64,000 nucleotides of DNA. Origin: Flavobacterium luteolum. GTDB taxonomy: Bacteria > Bacteroidota > Bacteroidia > Flavobacteriales > Flavobacteriaceae. Below the pieces are notes generated by a model that was not told where the DNA came from, searched no databases, and saw nothing but the letters and a program-made list of their open reading frames with translations. The stretch spans positions 310,001 through 374,000 of the forward strand of contig NZ_CP114286.1 in NCBI RefSeq assembly GCF_027111275.1, given 5' to 3'. The position numbers were made by a program, and so were the translations under genes. This document shows, in pieces, positions 63,836 to 64,000 of the stretch. Every line of letters begins with the position of its first letter. Positions within the stretch are counted from its first letter, which is position 1.

Positions 63836-64000
63836 ATTTTAAATTTAACCTGTAAGAACCTACTTGCATCTTGTTGTTTTTATAACAAAATGATTTAAAA
63901 AAGTTTTTATACATTTACTAAATAACTTAGAATCTTTACGGCATTTAGATTCTTAGAAACTTTAAAAAATGAATTTCTTAGCCCATATATATCTTTCTGG

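Overview
The window looks like a chromosomal segment of a Flavobacterium-type member of the Bacteroidota. The sequence is strongly AT-rich. Several promoters fit the Bacteroidota pattern (TTTG upstream, TAnnTTTG at -7). There are giant secreted repeat proteins, one with a type IX secretion (T9SS) type-B C-terminal sorting domain, next to SprF/PorP-like and OmpA-like partners. Lipoproteins, a LpxL-type acyltransferase, a DUF2490 protein, a SIMPL-domain protein and GlmM are all typical of this group.

Layout. (1) 1-14246, minus strand: an adhesin operon. It starts with a 52-codon relic-like ORF, then a 1864-residue repeat protein, then a second giant protein that runs off the left edge (at least 2818 codons, with 294/288-bp and 429-bp tandem arrays). 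(2) 14247-14760: its upstream region, with a -7 element, a 36-bp near-perfect palindrome and two 13-bp direct repeats 21 bp apart. (3) 14761-22156: a regulatory cluster made of an RR-HK-RR two-component operon and four AraC-type regulators in two paralogous subfamilies. (4) 22157-33696: a transposase relic, a perfect 28-bp palindromic terminator, and a second adhesin operon (SprF-like, OmpA-like, and a 2712-residue adhesin with fifteen 88-residue repeats). (5) 33697-34635: a long gene-free stretch. (6) 34636-40513: a polyol (mannitol-type) utilisation locus with polyol dehydrogenase, FHS-type sugar transporter, a beta-barrel-like protein broken by an in-frame TGA, fructokinase, and a divergent LacI regulator with two 12-bp palindromic operators. 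(7) 40762-42796: a trans-3-hydroxy-L-proline dehydratase / pyrroline-2-carboxylate reductase pair, with a divergent AraC regulator and a membrane protein after it. (8) 45047-49160: an MdtD-like MFS exporter, two secreted proteins of unknown function, and a truncated Fn3-type gene. (9) 49416-56144: a TetR-controlled efflux operon (TolC, HlyD, two ABC ATPases, two ABC-2 permeases). (10) 56431-63763: mostly housekeeping genes (DUF2490, YheT-like hydrolase, 7-TM histidine kinase, SIMPL, rhomboid, LpxL-like, GlmM).

How the parts may work together. Regions 1-4 form one island in which two surface-adhesin operons flank a dense set of regulators. That the regulators control the adhesins is inferred from position and from shared cis-motifs, not shown. 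Regions 6 and 7 are self-contained catabolic modules. Region 9 is an export pump whose two ATPases complement each other, predicting one canonical and one degenerate ATP site.

All statements come from reading the sequence; no searches were run. Repeat counts and motif positions were read by eye. Domain names rest on recognised motifs.
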